DNA of 64,000 nucleotides from JBLMYQ01 sp050260055 (GCA_050260055.1 JBLNBO010000027.1:1-64000), one strand, 5' to 3'; counted from the stretch's first letter, positions 43,179 through 51,612 are shown. The notes: generated by a model from the sequence alone, not told the origin. Made by a program: numbers and translations.

Positions 43179-44177
43179 TTATTTTACGATAAATACTGAG
43201 GGAACTGATCTTGGACCATAACGGCTACATGGTTTATTTTGAATGGTATTATTATAAACAAGTGTTGTTGACGCACCACCATCAAGGTTAGCTGCATTAT
43301 ATGCACCATATTGAAGCATTATATCAGAAGCATCCTTAAGAGTTGCGCCAAGACTGCCAATCTGTCTTCCGTCAATTACAAGAAATAATACAGCTCCATC
43401 TTTTCTTTGCCCAATGATAGTTCTTGGACCCACGCCCCAGCCGCCATTTCCGTTTTTAATGGTTGATTCACCATTTACAACTATAAATGGTTTAAATGAA
43501 ACCGCATCACGCAGATTGAGGTTTTCTATTTCCTTCATAGTATATTTTCCAAGGATTAGAACGTTTCTAGAATCAAAGCCTATAACACTATAGGTTTTTA
43601 ATCCCTGTTTGTACATGATTTTATAGTTTTCAATTATTATTCCTTCAGGTGTACCTCCAGAACCATGGCCGCCTTCATCGCTAAAGCCGCCAGCATTAAT
43701 TCCGGCCACTGCATTATATTTTTTAACAATATCCAAGACTTTCATCCCGTGTGTGCCAAGCTGGGTTGTTGTGCCAACTGAAACTCTGGTAGGATTGTGG
43801 ATTATCATTAAAGAACCTTTAAATTTACTACCCTGTATAGGGATTAGTTCAATTTTATCGCTGTATCCTGAAGTATCAATAGCATTTTCTTTGCTTTTTG
43901 ACTTAGAATCATCAATCTGGTTTTTTTCCATAATGCGTTTGATTTCAGCATCACTCACGAATATTCTTGCAAGATATTGATGACTCATTGTTGTCATTGC
44001 GGTTGTAACATACAATTCTTTTAAATATGTGAATGGACTATAAAAAATAATAAGAATTGCAAAACAGCAGAGTGATAGTGTAATAATAAAAGGATAAAGG
44101 ATATACTTTTTAAGATTTGCTTTAACTTTGCCTTTTCTATATTCTTTTTCCACTTGTAACCTTTGTGTTCGAGACAT
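43179..44177 (-). CDS. Membrane-anchored NAGPA-domain protein (phosphodiester glycosidase family)
   Basis: 332 aa from the ATG at 44177, 9 bases after AAGGTG; an in-frame GTG at 44189 overlaps the ribosome site. One membrane helix (residues 27-52, ILYPFIITLSLCCFAILIIFY). The NAGPA domain (PF09992) is recognised by GINAGGFSDEGG, GIIIENYKI, RTIIGQRKDGAVLFLVIDGRQ, GATLKDASDIMLQYGAYNAANLDGGASTTLVYNN and a C-terminal RSVPSVFIV. The family removes GlcNAc caps from phosphodiesters or modifies cell-wall polymers; the domain should face outside. It is a single gene. Confidence 0.88.
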   Translation of the reverse strand: MSRTQRLQVEKEYRKGKVKANLKKYILYPFIITLSLCCFAILIIFYSPFTYLKELYVTTAMTTMSHQYLARIFVSDAEIKRIMEKNQIDDSKSKSKENAIDTSGYSDKIELIPIQGSKFKGSLMIIHNPTRVSVGTTTQLGTHGMKVLDIVKKYNAVAGINAGGFSDEGGHGSGGTPEGIIIENYKIMYKQGLKTYSVIGFDSRNVLILGKYTMKEIENLNLRDAVSFKPFIVVNGESTIKNGNGGWGVGPRTIIGQRKDGAVLFLVIDGRQIGSLGATLKDASDIMLQYGAYNAANLDGGASTTLVYNNTIQNKPCSRYGPRSVPSVFIVK

Positions 44178-44303
44178 ATTTACATTCACCTTAATAATCT
44201 ATTTTTTAATATCTAATATTTTACCATTAATGTTTTCTAATTTAAATATTTTAATAATTAAATTGATATTACAAAAAATCAATTTAATTTGGTTTCTGAT
44301 TTA

Positions 44304-44333
44304 TTGATTTTTACTTTTGTAAAATGATATAAT
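44304..44333 (+). promoter_or_regulatory. Promoter for the minimal J-domain gene
   Basis: TTGATT at 44304-44309, 18-bp spacer, TATAAT at 44328-44333 with a TGn extension. Confidence 0.65.
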
Positions 44334-44371
44334 TTTTTTGAATAAAACATAAAACGTATGGGGTTGATAAT

Positions 44372-44569
44372 ATGCTAGATAATCCTCATAGAGAAAAAGA
44401 AATAATTTCTGTATTAAACCAGATGCAAAATGAGATACTTCGCATAGGTTGGTTGGGCATTGCGAAGAAGTATCATCCGGATGTTAACCCTGATGAACCC
44501 TTAACAGAAGAAAAGTTTAAGGTTTATAGGGCGGTATATGAATATATGAAAGAAAAGTATACTGGATAA
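44372..44569 (+). CDS. Minimal J-domain protein (65 aa)
   Basis: 65 aa that consist of a J-domain only. HPD is in IAKKYHPDVNPD and helices before and after it are recognisable: EIISVLNQMQNEILRIGWLG, then TEEKFKVYRAVYEYMKEKY. The helix I region is unusual in length. It has its own promoter, a ribosome site GGGGTTG and a strong terminator, so it is a separate transcript rather than a truncated gene. It may be a co-chaperone fragment that binds DnaK. No zinc finger or substrate domain is present. Confidence 0.75.
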   Translation: MLDNPHREKEIISVLNQMQNEILRIGWLGIAKKYHPDVNPDEPLTEEKFKVYRAVYEYMKEKYTG

Positions 44570-44592
44570 AAAACTGTGTAATTTATTTAATT

Positions 44593-44623
44593 AAAAGAGC
44601 TCCACGATGTGGAGCTCTTTTTT
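44593..44623. terminator. Bidirectional terminator
   Basis: AAAAGAGCTCCAC at 44593-44605 pairs perfectly with GTGGAGCTCTTTT at 44609-44621, T-run to 44623. It ends the J-domain gene on the plus strand and the lipoprotein gene on the minus strand. Confidence 0.92.
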
Positions 44624-45986
44624 ACTTTATTTCATTACCTGCCAGCGAATAACCAAACATGTGGTTAATAAAAGCTTCTTCAACTTTATATGGGTCTTTT
44701 AAATCTTTTGCGCTAATCGGCAGATTTCCAGGCATAAGACTGCTAAATCCTATCATACCTCGTCCAAGTTGATATTTACGTTCTTCAACGTAAGTGTTCT
44801 TGTAATAGCCAGGTACATTGTATACTAAAAATCTGACAGTAACAACCGGATTATTTCTATCGAAATCAGATAGGTAAGGAGTGTATATTGTTCTGGCTTT
44901 ATAACTAATATTTATTATTTCAGCATTAACTACATTTTGTTTACCGTTTATAGTTATATTTGAAGACCATGAATTTCCGACACGAATAGGGAATTTTAGC
45001 ACAACTAAGTTGTTAAAAAGAGAATTGACAAGTTTGGTTTTCTTTCTGGTATTCTCAATCACCTTTTCAGTTACAGTTCCCTTAATATAATCTAAAAGGT
45101 ATTGTACTTTAAAGGTTCCTGGAATTCCAGAACCGTCTGTGAATTCGCCATTAAACTGGTAAATTGAGCTTTCTGAGCTGGAAGAGAGCAGCTTTAACAT
45201 ACCTATATGTGAGTATTCTGCAAGTCCAAAATATCTAAGTGTCTTATTAAGCGGAGGCAGGTATGAGTTTAATTCAAGCTTATCTGAGTACCCAGTTAAT
45301 GATGTGTTAAGAGAATATGAAACAGGAAAATTTCCATCCTTCATCTCGAGAAGTTTCTCAAAAGAGACAACACCAACTCCTTGCTTTAATTTTCTCTTTT
45401 CATAATAGGCGCTATTTTTATCTTTGTAATAAATTGAATAAACATATTGACCATTATCAAGCGTAACATCGGTTATAACACAATCAAGCACAGTAGATTT
45501 ACCTGTTTTATCTATAACACTTTGTGTCCATTTAGATGCTTTGGCAAGAGGCAATCTAGCTAATTCAATACTGTCAAACTTAGAATCGAGCATTCTTTTT
45601 TCAGTCTTTTTTTGTATGAGAGAATTACTCTTTATAAGGTAGGTGATTTTCAAATTGTTGTCTAATTTTGCTTCGCCGCCTGACATATCATCCACAGTTC
45701 CACTGATATTATATCTTATTTCAGTTCCGCTTCTGTCTATATAATCAAGCTTCATGAAATGTCCGTATTCAGCGAATCCAAAATATTTCCACTGAAAGTT
45801 TTCGCGATATGGCAGTAATTTTGATAGCGTCTGAGTATCTTGATTTGTAGTTGTTGAATATCCAATCTGCTGAGCATTAGGTTTTGTTTTTTGTAATCCA
45901 ACATTATTTGTTTTAGTTATTGTACATCCAGAAATAAAGAAAACTGTCATTAAAATTATCATGAATGATTTAATCATATTATTCAT
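44622..45986 (-). CDS. Lipoprotein with two repeated beta-rich domains
   Basis: 454 aa. The N-terminus is a lipoprotein signal: basic residues, hydrophobic stretch and lipobox ISGC with Cys at about residue 21. AAGGAG lies 9 bases before the ATG at 45986. Two similar halves follow: LPYRENFQWKYFGFAEYGHFMKLDYI and LPPLNKTLRYFGLAEYSHIGMLKLL, each followed by a Gly/Ser-rich strand region (SGTVDDMSGG and GEFTDGSGI) and a later W-x-x-x-(V/I) segment (SKWTQSVID, NSWSSNITI). This suggests an internal duplication. No enzyme motif is seen. It would be matured by LspA at 19307. Confidence 0.8.
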   Translation of the reverse strand: MNNMIKSFMIILMTVFFISGCTITKTNNVGLQKTKPNAQQIGYSTTTNQDTQTLSKLLPYRENFQWKYFGFAEYGHFMKLDYIDRSGTEIRYNISGTVDDMSGGEAKLDNNLKITYLIKSNSLIQKKTEKRMLDSKFDSIELARLPLAKASKWTQSVIDKTGKSTVLDCVITDVTLDNGQYVYSIYYKDKNSAYYEKRKLKQGVGVVSFEKLLEMKDGNFPVSYSLNTSLTGYSDKLELNSYLPPLNKTLRYFGLAEYSHIGMLKLLSSSSESSIYQFNGEFTDGSGIPGTFKVQYLLDYIKGTVTEKVIENTRKKTKLVNSLFNNLVVLKFPIRVGNSWSSNITINGKQNVVNAEIINISYKARTIYTPYLSDFDRNNPVVTVRFLVYNVPGYYKNTYVEERKYQLGRGMIGFSSLMPGNLPISAKDLKDPYKVEEAFINHMFGYSLAGNEIK

Positions 45987-46223
45987 TGGGATCTCTCCTT
46001 TAATTAGTTCTATACAAAATTATAATTATATTATAAACGAATCAAAGCAATATTAAACTCTTTTGTATTTGTAAATAGCTTATTAGATAAAAAACATTTT
46101 ACTTTAAAGGTATTATAAAATATAATTAATTTAATCTATGCTTTTATTTATTTTATGTTTCTTCGGTTATTTCTGAAGGGAGGATAGAAGGTGAAAAACT
46201 GAATTGGAAAGGGGATGTGTAAT

Positions 46224-47468
46224 ATGCCGGACGAAATTAGACAAGTGATTTTAAACAATGGATTAAGGGTTGTATACTTTATAGACCCAAGAATCGAGAT
46301 TGCTTCGGTAAGGCTTCTGGTTAAAGCAGGTTCGGTAGATGAAACAGCAAACAATAACGGAGTAGCGCATTTTGTTGAGCATATGCTGTTTGAAGGGACA
46401 AAGAATCGAAACACTTTTGAAATCTATAAAGAATGTGCTCGGGGTACAAGTGATAAAGAGAAAGCACAATATTCTATAGATGTTCCAAATAGTTCCCTTG
46501 AAACTGCTATGGACCTGCTAAGCGATATGATTTTAAACTCTGTTTTCTCAAATGAAGGTATAGAAAAACAGAGAAGAGTAATACTTCAGGAAAGAGGGCT
46601 GATTGATGAGGATAAATTTCAAAATCTTTATACATCTCTTTCCGAAATGTGTTACCCTAATGATTCGATTGGTTTGCCTGTTATTGGTTCTCCAGAAAAT
46701 ATAAAAAACATGAATAGGAGAACCATTTTAAAATTCTTCAGAAAGTATTATATACCGCAAAACTCTGTGCTGGTTGTGTATGCAAATTACGAAGAGTTTG
46801 ACCTTATCGAATTGGCAGAGAAATATTTCGGCAAATGGGAAAAAGGAACTAGCTTACCGAAAAGAAACACAAAGATGGCATTATTTTATCCTAACCTATA
46901 TATTGAAAGGTCAGATATTGGACATATGAAAATTATGCTTATGTGGGAGGGATTAAATGAAAATGCTATAGAAGAGTTCAATGGCGCTTATTATTTAGGT
47001 AGAAATCTTCATAGGGGCTTTTTGGAAAAAGAAATAAGGCTCAAGTACGGTTATACATATGAGGTATCTAATTCAATCAACGTATACCAGAATGCAGGGC
47101 TGTACTATGTCCACTTTAACACAGATGTCAAAAATGTTTTGCAATGCTTGCAAATAGTCCAAAAGTCGCTAAATGAAGAAGTTATGCCTGACGTGCTTGA
47201 AAAACAAAAAACTGAAACCCTTGAAAATCCTAAACCGGGTAATTTTAATAATCTTATGGAGTATGCACGTTCAATTCTTTGTGGAATAGAATTTGAATCC
47301 TATGAAGAATATATTGAAAGAATAAAAAGAACCCAGTTAAGTGATATTCATAATGTTTCAAGAAAGGTCTTTGGCAAAAGATTAAGCCTAAGTATTGTAG
47401 GCAATGTTACAATGCAATTAGAGAGAGAAGTTCAAGAGTTTTATAAGAGCAAAAATAGAAGCTGCTGA
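46224..47468 (+). CDS. M16-family zinc peptidase-like protein (processing-protease type)
   Basis: 414 aa. ATG at 46224 is 9 bases after AAAGGGG; the ATG at 46215 is too close. The inverted zinc motif HFVEH is intact (H49, E52, H53), with a Glu about 70 residues later (VILQERGL) as the third ligand. The M16 C-terminal half is present (IERSDIGHMKIMLMWEGL). The part after HFVEH differs from typical members: the usual Gly-x-x-Asn-Ala-(F/Y)-T segment is replaced by KECARGTSDKEKAQYS. It is thus a diverged, probably active, member. A strong terminator overlaps its 3' end. Confidence 0.85.
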   Translation: MPDEIRQVILNNGLRVVYFIDPRIEIASVRLLVKAGSVDETANNNGVAHFVEHMLFEGTKNRNTFEIYKECARGTSDKEKAQYSIDVPNSSLETAMDLLSDMILNSVFSNEGIEKQRRVILQERGLIDEDKFQNLYTSLSEMCYPNDSIGLPVIGSPENIKNMNRRTILKFFRKYYIPQNSVLVVYANYEEFDLIELAEKYFGKWEKGTSLPKRNTKMALFYPNLYIERSDIGHMKIMLMWEGLNENAIEEFNGAYYLGRNLHRGFLEKEIRLKYGYTYEVSNSINVYQNAGLYYVHFNTDVKNVLQCLQIVQKSLNEEVMPDVLEKQKTETLENPKPGNFNNLMEYARSILCGIEFESYEEYIERIKRTQLSDIHNVSRKVFGKRLSLSIVGNVTMQLEREVQEFYKSKNRSC

Positions 47469-47492
47469 TTAATATTAGCAGCTTCTATTTTA
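47454..47492. terminator. Bidirectional terminator
   Basis: AATAGAAGCTGCT at 47454-47466 pairs perfectly with AGCAGCTTCTATT at 47477-47489. It includes the last codons of the M16 gene; on the minus strand it ends the operon at 47496. Confidence 0.88.
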
Positions 47493-47495
47493 TAA

Positions 47496-47702
47496 TTATT
47501 TTTCATTTTTTTTGTTCCTTTTCTCAATTTTTTCTTGCCGTTTCTGTTCTTTTTGCATAAGCTTCATTTCTTTTTTTCGATTTATACTATACTTTAGTTT
47601 ATTGCCGTTCTTCATTTTGATATGAAGATTAAGCTTTGCGATATCTTCTGAGTGGTTAATCATCAAATCCATAAATTGTTTTAATTCTTCTTGTATGCCC
47701 AT
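47496..47702 (-). CDS. Small basic protein (68 aa)
   Basis: Not recognised. The start is the ATG at 47702 with GGAGG upstream; the frame opens further upstream. The first half (GIQEELKQFMDLMINHSEDIAKLNLHIKMKNGNKLKYSI) is helical, the second is very Lys/Arg/Glu-rich with the run EQKRQEKIEKRNKKNEK, likely a helix or disordered tail. It lies 32 bp after the acyltransferase and is the last gene of a four-gene minus-strand operon. Confidence 0.65.
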   Translation of the reverse strand: MGIQEELKQFMDLMINHSEDIAKLNLHIKMKNGNKLKYSINRKKEMKLMQKEQKRQEKIEKRNKKNEK

Positions 47703-47734
47703 AATAAAACCTCCATTTTCAATATTATATATCA

Positions 47735-48394
47735 TTAACTCCAGAATTTATTAGTTTTAATATCATCAATCAAAAAAATTATTTTTTCTCTAATCAATGA
47801 AGTTGTTTCTTCAATTGAAAATTTATCCTCGTTAAAATACAAGGGTTTACCGATATTTGCATAATATTTTCCGGTTAACACCACAAGGGTCTTATAAACA
47901 GTTTCACCAATTTTTATATTTGGCTTAGCTTCTTTAACATATCTTTTTGGTGCCACTATGCCGATTGGAATAACTGGACATTTTGAAGCCTGCTGAATTT
48001 TTGATACACCATGATAAAATTCAAGGAGCTGATTTTGGTCATTTAAATCACCTTCAGGAAAAATATATATTGATTCCCCTTTTGACAAATATTCAACTGC
48101 ATTGCTAACAACATTTTTTCTGTTTTCATATAGAGCATTGATTTGTTCCCCAGCCTTTAAAAACCAGCGAGCTATTGGAACTTTAAAGCCAGGGCCGATG
48201 ACCATATGAACTGGTTCGTCAATAAGGGTAATAACAAAAAGAAGGTCAGAAGAAGAAAAATGATTGGAGCAAAAAATTTTTGGGCCTGTTGGAATATTTT
48301 CTTTGCCCCAGACCTTGAACTCGAGAAAAGTTTTAAGATATATGTATACAGAGTATTTAACAAGATTATAAATTGATTTTTTAAACCAATGCAA
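47735..48394 (-). CDS. PlsC-type lysophospholipid acyltransferase
   Basis: 219 aa. Acyltransferase motif I NHFSSSD, motif III FPEGDLNDQN and the P-x-x-P-x-G pattern CPVIPIGIVAPKR are all present. N-terminal membrane-associated helix (SIYNLVKYSVYIYLKTF). The start is TTG at 48394, preceded by AAAGG. It is a second PlsC family gene in the window (other copy at 52639); the substrate lipid is not known. It lies between the Cys-rich gene and the small basic gene. Confidence 0.88.
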   Translation of the reverse strand: MHWFKKSIYNLVKYSVYIYLKTFLEFKVWGKENIPTGPKIFCSNHFSSSDLLFVITLIDEPVHMVIGPGFKVPIARWFLKAGEQINALYENRKNVVSNAVEYLSKGESIYIFPEGDLNDQNQLLEFYHGVSKIQQASKCPVIPIGIVAPKRYVKEAKPNIKIGETVYKTLVVLTGKYYANIGKPLYFNEDKFSIEETTSLIREKIIFLIDDIKTNKFWS

Positions 48395-48437
48395 AATATC
48401 ATACCTTTCCGAAATAATAGACAGTAATTAAAGTAAA

Positions 48438-48611
48438 TTATAACCTATGCCATAAAAAGCAATCAAGGCAGTTACATCCACAATCGCAGCAGCACCAGCT
48501 GCAATCACTTGCAGCAGTATCTCTGTCACTATTTCTATAATAATCTACTATCCATAAAGTGATAAAGAATACTGCTACTCCGATAACAAATATTAACCAA
48601 AAAGTATTCAT
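48438..48611 (-). CDS. Cys-rich membrane miniprotein (57 aa)
   Basis: 57 aa. An N-terminal hydrophobic helix (FWLIFVIGVAVFFITLWIV, residues 4-22) is followed by a short polar linker and a cluster CSWCCCDCGCNCLDC with eight cysteines in fifteen residues. Its ATG overlaps the stop of the DUF5685 gene by one base (TAATG), so translation is coupled. Not recognised as any family. The cysteines might bind a metal or iron-sulfur cluster. It faces either the cytoplasm or the outside. Confidence 0.75.
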   Translation of the reverse strand: MNTFWLIFVIGVAVFFITLWIVDYYRNSDRDTAASDCSWCCCDCGCNCLDCFLWHRL

Positions 48612-49432
48612 TAACCTTTATTCTTCCTTTCTATAATATGTTTTGCTTTATTTCTTAAACCCAAATTGATTATGTTTTCAATAATATTTTGTGAATGTTT
48701 TATTTTCAGACATTTAATATCTTCTTCAAGTTCTGAAATAATTGCCTCAATTCTATTGCAAACTTCATATTGTTGAGCATCATTATTAAAAGATTTAAGA
48801 GGATTAAAGCGACTTTTTTTGATATCTTTTTCTAAATCATCATAGCAATCTATAATATAAATATACTTTCCAATGTTATAACCAATTTTCTTGAGTATTG
48901 TATTATTGTTATCTTTATAGATGAATAGCTCGCCAAGCATAGAACCAAAAGCTTCTGAAGCAGAATCGAGCAATGAGTCATTAGATTTTTCGATTTCGTT
49001 AAGTTTATCTAAGTATTGCTGTATTATTCTTTCTTGAAGAGGGTAATTCTTTTTAGCGTTTTTAAATTGATTTTTAAATATTAATGATAAAATAATAGAG
49101 GATATCGATTTTTCATCTTGTATGTTGTCTCTTAGTTTGTAATATGACAAAAGTACATTAATATTTGAACAATAATCAATATATTCGTTTGCAAAAACTT
49201 TTCTTTTAATTAACGGATTTACAATACACCTTGTGCATGATGTTGTTTGCTCATCTGCATATAATGAAGTCAATAGTAGGGCAAGAAAAGTTATGTCGTA
49301 GTTTAAAAGGAATTTGCTTAACAGTCCATGATTGCGCCTGAGAGATTTGCAGACCCCGCAGTAATACGATTTATAACAAAAATATTGACGGAAAGTTAAA
49401 TCAAGTTTACTAGGGAAAAGATAACCAAACAT
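48611..49432 (-). CDS. DUF5685 family protein
   Basis: 273 aa. The start MFGYLFPSKLDLTFRQYFCYKSYYCGVCKSLRRNHG, with the C-x-x-C pair and the R-N-H-G end, is characteristic of DUF5685; a second Cys pair SCTRC lies at about residue 67. Rest of the protein is helical, with an acidic stretch IIDCYDDLEKDIKKSRFNPL resembling the Asp-rich helix of prenyl-type enzymes. Function unknown. AAAGGTG lies before the ATG at 49432. It is the first gene of an operon with the Cys-rich miniprotein, PlsC and a small basic protein. Confidence 0.8.
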   Translation of the reverse strand: MFGYLFPSKLDLTFRQYFCYKSYYCGVCKSLRRNHGLLSKFLLNYDITFLALLLTSLYADEQTTSCTRCIVNPLIKRKVFANEYIDYCSNINVLLSYYKLRDNIQDEKSISSIILSLIFKNQFKNAKKNYPLQERIIQQYLDKLNEIEKSNDSLLDSASEAFGSMLGELFIYKDNNNTILKKIGYNIGKYIYIIDCYDDLEKDIKKSRFNPLKSFNNDAQQYEVCNRIEAIISELEEDIKCLKIKHSQNIIENIINLGLRNKAKHIIERKNKG

Positions 49433-49480
49433 ATGTCACCTTTGATAATATAATAAGTAATATTTCGACTAAATATTTAA

Positions 49481-49507
49481 AATTCCTCCACAGAGGAATT
49501 TTTGTTT
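49481..49507 (+). terminator. Orphan terminator-like hairpin
   Basis: AATTCCTC at 49481-49488 pairs perfectly with GAGGAATT at 49493-49500, followed by TTTG and more T. No gene ends just before it on either strand; a second weaker hairpin (AAAAGG/CCTTTT) lies near 49553-49580. It may end an untranslated leader or a small RNA. Confidence 0.6.
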
Positions 49508-49613
49508 GAAATATCAAAGTACATATAGATAGAAAACAATTAAATATAGAAAAAGGTATCTATAGAAGATGCCCTTTTTTCTTGCACTATTATTAAAAAG
49601 AATTTAAAATTCT

Positions 49614-49640
49614 TGCAGGGTTTGCATTTATAATTTCGTC
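49614..49640 (+). promoter_or_regulatory. Possible ECF-type autoregulated promoter
   Basis: TGCAGG at 49614-49619 and CGTC at 49637-49640 with 17 bp between, resembling ECF sigma promoters (-35 TGCAAC-like, -10 CGTC). It lies 31 bp before the ECF sigma gene. Confidence 0.4.
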
Positions 49641-49671
49641 TATATTAATGAAAGAGAAAGGAGGGGGAGTG

Positions 49672-50232
49672 TTGGATGCAGAAGAACCTTTGGTAAGAAG
49701 GATATTAAACGGAGATGACCAAGCCTTTAGAATTATTGTAGAAAAGTATCAATCATTAGTATTAGCAATTTGCAGAAACATAGTCAACGACTATCATGAA
49801 GCGGAAAATTTAGCACAGGAAACATTTTTTCAGGCATACAACTCTCTTCCCCAGTATCAATATAAAGGCTTCAAGACTTGGCTGTGCAGAATAGCAACAA
49901 ACAAATCAATTGATTTTAAACGAAAGACAAGCAAGACGTTAAAATCGCAAGTCGTATACCTGGATGAAATAAATGACTCAGAGTCATTGCAAGTTAATGA
50001 TGTTGAAGAAAAACTCATAAGCAAAGAAAATTCAGAGAAGATTATACTAATTTGCAAACAGATTCCTGAAAAATACGGAAATATATTGATTGATTATTAT
50101 ATTAATTCTCAAAGTTATCAGCAAATTTCAATTAAAGAGGGAATTAGTATAAGAGCAGTGGAATCAAGATTGTATAGGGCTAAGAAGTTCTTTAAAAGTA
50201 AATGGGAGGAGGAAGAATATGAAGCACTATGA
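49672..50232 (+). CDS. ECF sigma factor (sigma-70 family)
   Basis: 186 aa. AAAGGAGGGGG places the start at TTG 49672 (GTG at 49669 is possible); the ATG at 49648 would place the ribosome site inside the gene. Region 2: RNIVNDYHEAENLAQETFFQAYNSLPQYQYKGFKTWLCRIATNKSIDFKRK; region 4: LICKQIPEKYGNILIDYYINSQSYQQISIKEGISIRAVESRLYRAKKFF. It is followed, with a 14-bp overlap, by a gene with a zinc-binding anti-sigma motif. Two more membrane genes complete the operon, suggesting a cell-envelope stress role. Confidence 0.92.
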   Translation: MDAEEPLVRRILNGDDQAFRIIVEKYQSLVLAICRNIVNDYHEAENLAQETFFQAYNSLPQYQYKGFKTWLCRIATNKSIDFKRKTSKTLKSQVVYLDEINDSESLQVNDVEEKLISKENSEKIILICKQIPEKYGNILIDYYINSQSYQQISIKEGISIRAVESRLYRAKKFFKSKWEEEEYEAL

Positions 50233-50677
50233 CGAAAAGACATGGAAAAGCTATATAAATAAATCAATAAGTCATGAAGATGAAATTATTCTAGAAGAGC
50301 ATCTAATAGTTTGTGATGAATGCTTAGAAGTATATATGGATTTATTGGAAAAGTCGAAACTTCATATTGCTGAAAATATTGTTCCTTCCGGTTTTACTGA
50401 TAAAGTAATGAATCAGGTTTCTAAGAGCAGCAATAATGCAAAAAAACAAAGAACAATTAGTTTTTCAAGCATAATGACATACTATGTGGCTGCTGCATGC
50501 CTGACATTATTTTTCACTATAAATGGTGGTTTTCAATACATTACAAACAATGCAACAGGGGCAATTGATAGTGTAAGGGGAACTTCGAAAATAATGGGAA
50601 GTGCATTGGTTAACGGTTGGACTGATAGATTATCGAAAAATACTACAGGTTTATTGGATAAGTTTCAACAAAAATAA
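50219..50677 (+). CDS. Anti-sigma factor with zinc-finger (ZAS) motif
   Basis: 152 aa. The N-terminal half has the HxxxCxxC zinc motif EEHLIVCDECLEVY, typical of anti-sigma factors. One membrane helix follows (YYVAAACLTLFFTINGGFQY, about residues 85-104), then an external tail. The start overlaps the sigma gene by 14 bp; GGAGGAGGAAG precedes the ATG. It should hold the sigma factor until a membrane signal triggers release. Confidence 0.88.
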   Translation: MKHYDEKTWKSYINKSISHEDEIILEEHLIVCDECLEVYMDLLEKSKLHIAENIVPSGFTDKVMNQVSKSSNNAKKQRTISFSSIMTYYVAAACLTLFFTINGGFQYITNNATGAIDSVRGTSKIMGSALVNGWTDRLSKNTTGLLDKFQQK

Positions 50678-50693
50678 TAAGGAGTGGTTTTTA

Positions 50694-51194
50694 ATGAAAA
50701 AGAAGAATGGTTTCCTGACATTTATGTTTTCAATGCTGCCGGGAGCAGGACACATGTATCTTGGTTTGCTAAAGCAAGGGGTTCAATTAATGATATTATT
50801 CTTTCTCTCTATATTTCTGGCTGACTGGTTAAGATTGAACATACTTGTTGTATTTGCACCGGTAATTTGGTTTTACAGTTTCTTCGATGCCATGAACAAA
50901 CTGGCATTAGATGAACTGCCAAATGATGAACTGTTTTTTTCCTCTTGGTTTAGTACCGAAGGGAGCTGGATAAGGAACAAGGCAAAATTTATCGGATATA
51001 CTTTAATAATCTTAGGGATTGTACTCCTTTTTGAAAGGATAATGGTGCCGGAACTAGAGAAGTTAATAAATTGGAAAATAAGAGAGTATATACAAACTGG
51101 AATAGTTGCTTTGCTGTTCATTGCTGGGGGAGTGAAGCTGATTTCCGGTCATAAGGTAAAAAGCTTAGAAGGAAATGGGGATAAGGATATATGA
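50694..51194 (+). CDS. TM2-like small membrane protein
   Basis: 166 aa from ATG 50694; the frame opens earlier inside the anti-sigma gene, but AAGGAGTGG sets this start. Four membrane helices: the first pair GFLTFMFSMLPGAGHMYLGLLKQGVQLMILFFLSIFL is the TM2-like hairpin with the conserved G-x-G-H-x-Y-L-G-x-x-x-x-G pattern, followed by two more. Function unknown. Third gene of the ECF operon. Confidence 0.78.
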   Translation: MKKKNGFLTFMFSMLPGAGHMYLGLLKQGVQLMILFFLSIFLADWLRLNILVVFAPVIWFYSFFDAMNKLALDELPNDELFFSSWFSTEGSWIRNKAKFIGYTLIILGIVLLFERIMVPELEKLINWKIREYIQTGIVALLFIAGGVKLISGHKVKSLEGNGDKDI

Positions 51195-51559
51195 GAAGGT
51201 GGAGAGTAGGAACGGTATCCATGGGATTGCTCCTAATTGCTTTTGGATTTGTACTTCTTGTTTTTCAGTCAAATAGTAAGCTTGTGTTGGAATTAATCAT
51301 TAAATGGTGGCCGGCAATTCTTATTGTGCTTGGGGTTGAAACACTCGTATACGTATTTACATCGAGAGAGGAAGAGCCCAAGATTAAATTTGATGTTTTT
51401 AGTATGTTTTTGATAAGTATAATTATTACACTTAGTGTGGGAGCGTTTGCATTCACAACATTTCTGCAAAACGGGTTTTTCGCGAAAGACGGGATTGGGT
51501 GTTTCCAAATAGAAACTCAGAAAAACGTTGAAGTTGAAAGGGTAAATCCAAAATATTAA
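51191..51559 (+). CDS. DUF5668 (LiaI/LiaF transmembrane-like) protein
   Basis: 122 aa. Three helices with the run MGLLLIAFGFVLLVF and WWPAILIVLGVETLVYVF, the pattern of DUF5668/LiaF N-domains. The C-terminal 25 residues are hydrophilic. ATG overlaps the previous stop by four bases (ATGA). It is the last gene of the ECF operon; a perfect terminator follows. LiaF homologues sense envelope stress, so a role beside the ECF pair is plausible. Confidence 0.8.
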   Translation: MRRWRVGTVSMGLLLIAFGFVLLVFQSNSKLVLELIIKWWPAILIVLGVETLVYVFTSREEEPKIKFDVFSMFLISIIITLSVGAFAFTTFLQNGFFAKDGIGCFQIETQKNVEVERVNPKY

Positions 51560-51576
51560 TTAAGGTACTATAAAAT

Positions 51577-51612
51577 AAGAGCACTTTGTAATTTACAAAG
51601 TGCTCTTAAAAT
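51577..51612. terminator. Bidirectional terminator
   Basis: AAGAGCACTTTGTAA at 51577-51591 pairs perfectly with TTACAAAGTGCTCTT at 51593-51607 (1-nt centre, so the loop opens further). It ends the ECF operon and the small minus-strand gene at 51616. Confidence 0.88.

Noticed and set aside
46186..46205. Three-codon ORF GTG-AAA-AAC-TGA with a ribosome site before the M16 gene
   Set aside because: Too short to judge; most likely chance or a remnant of the leader.
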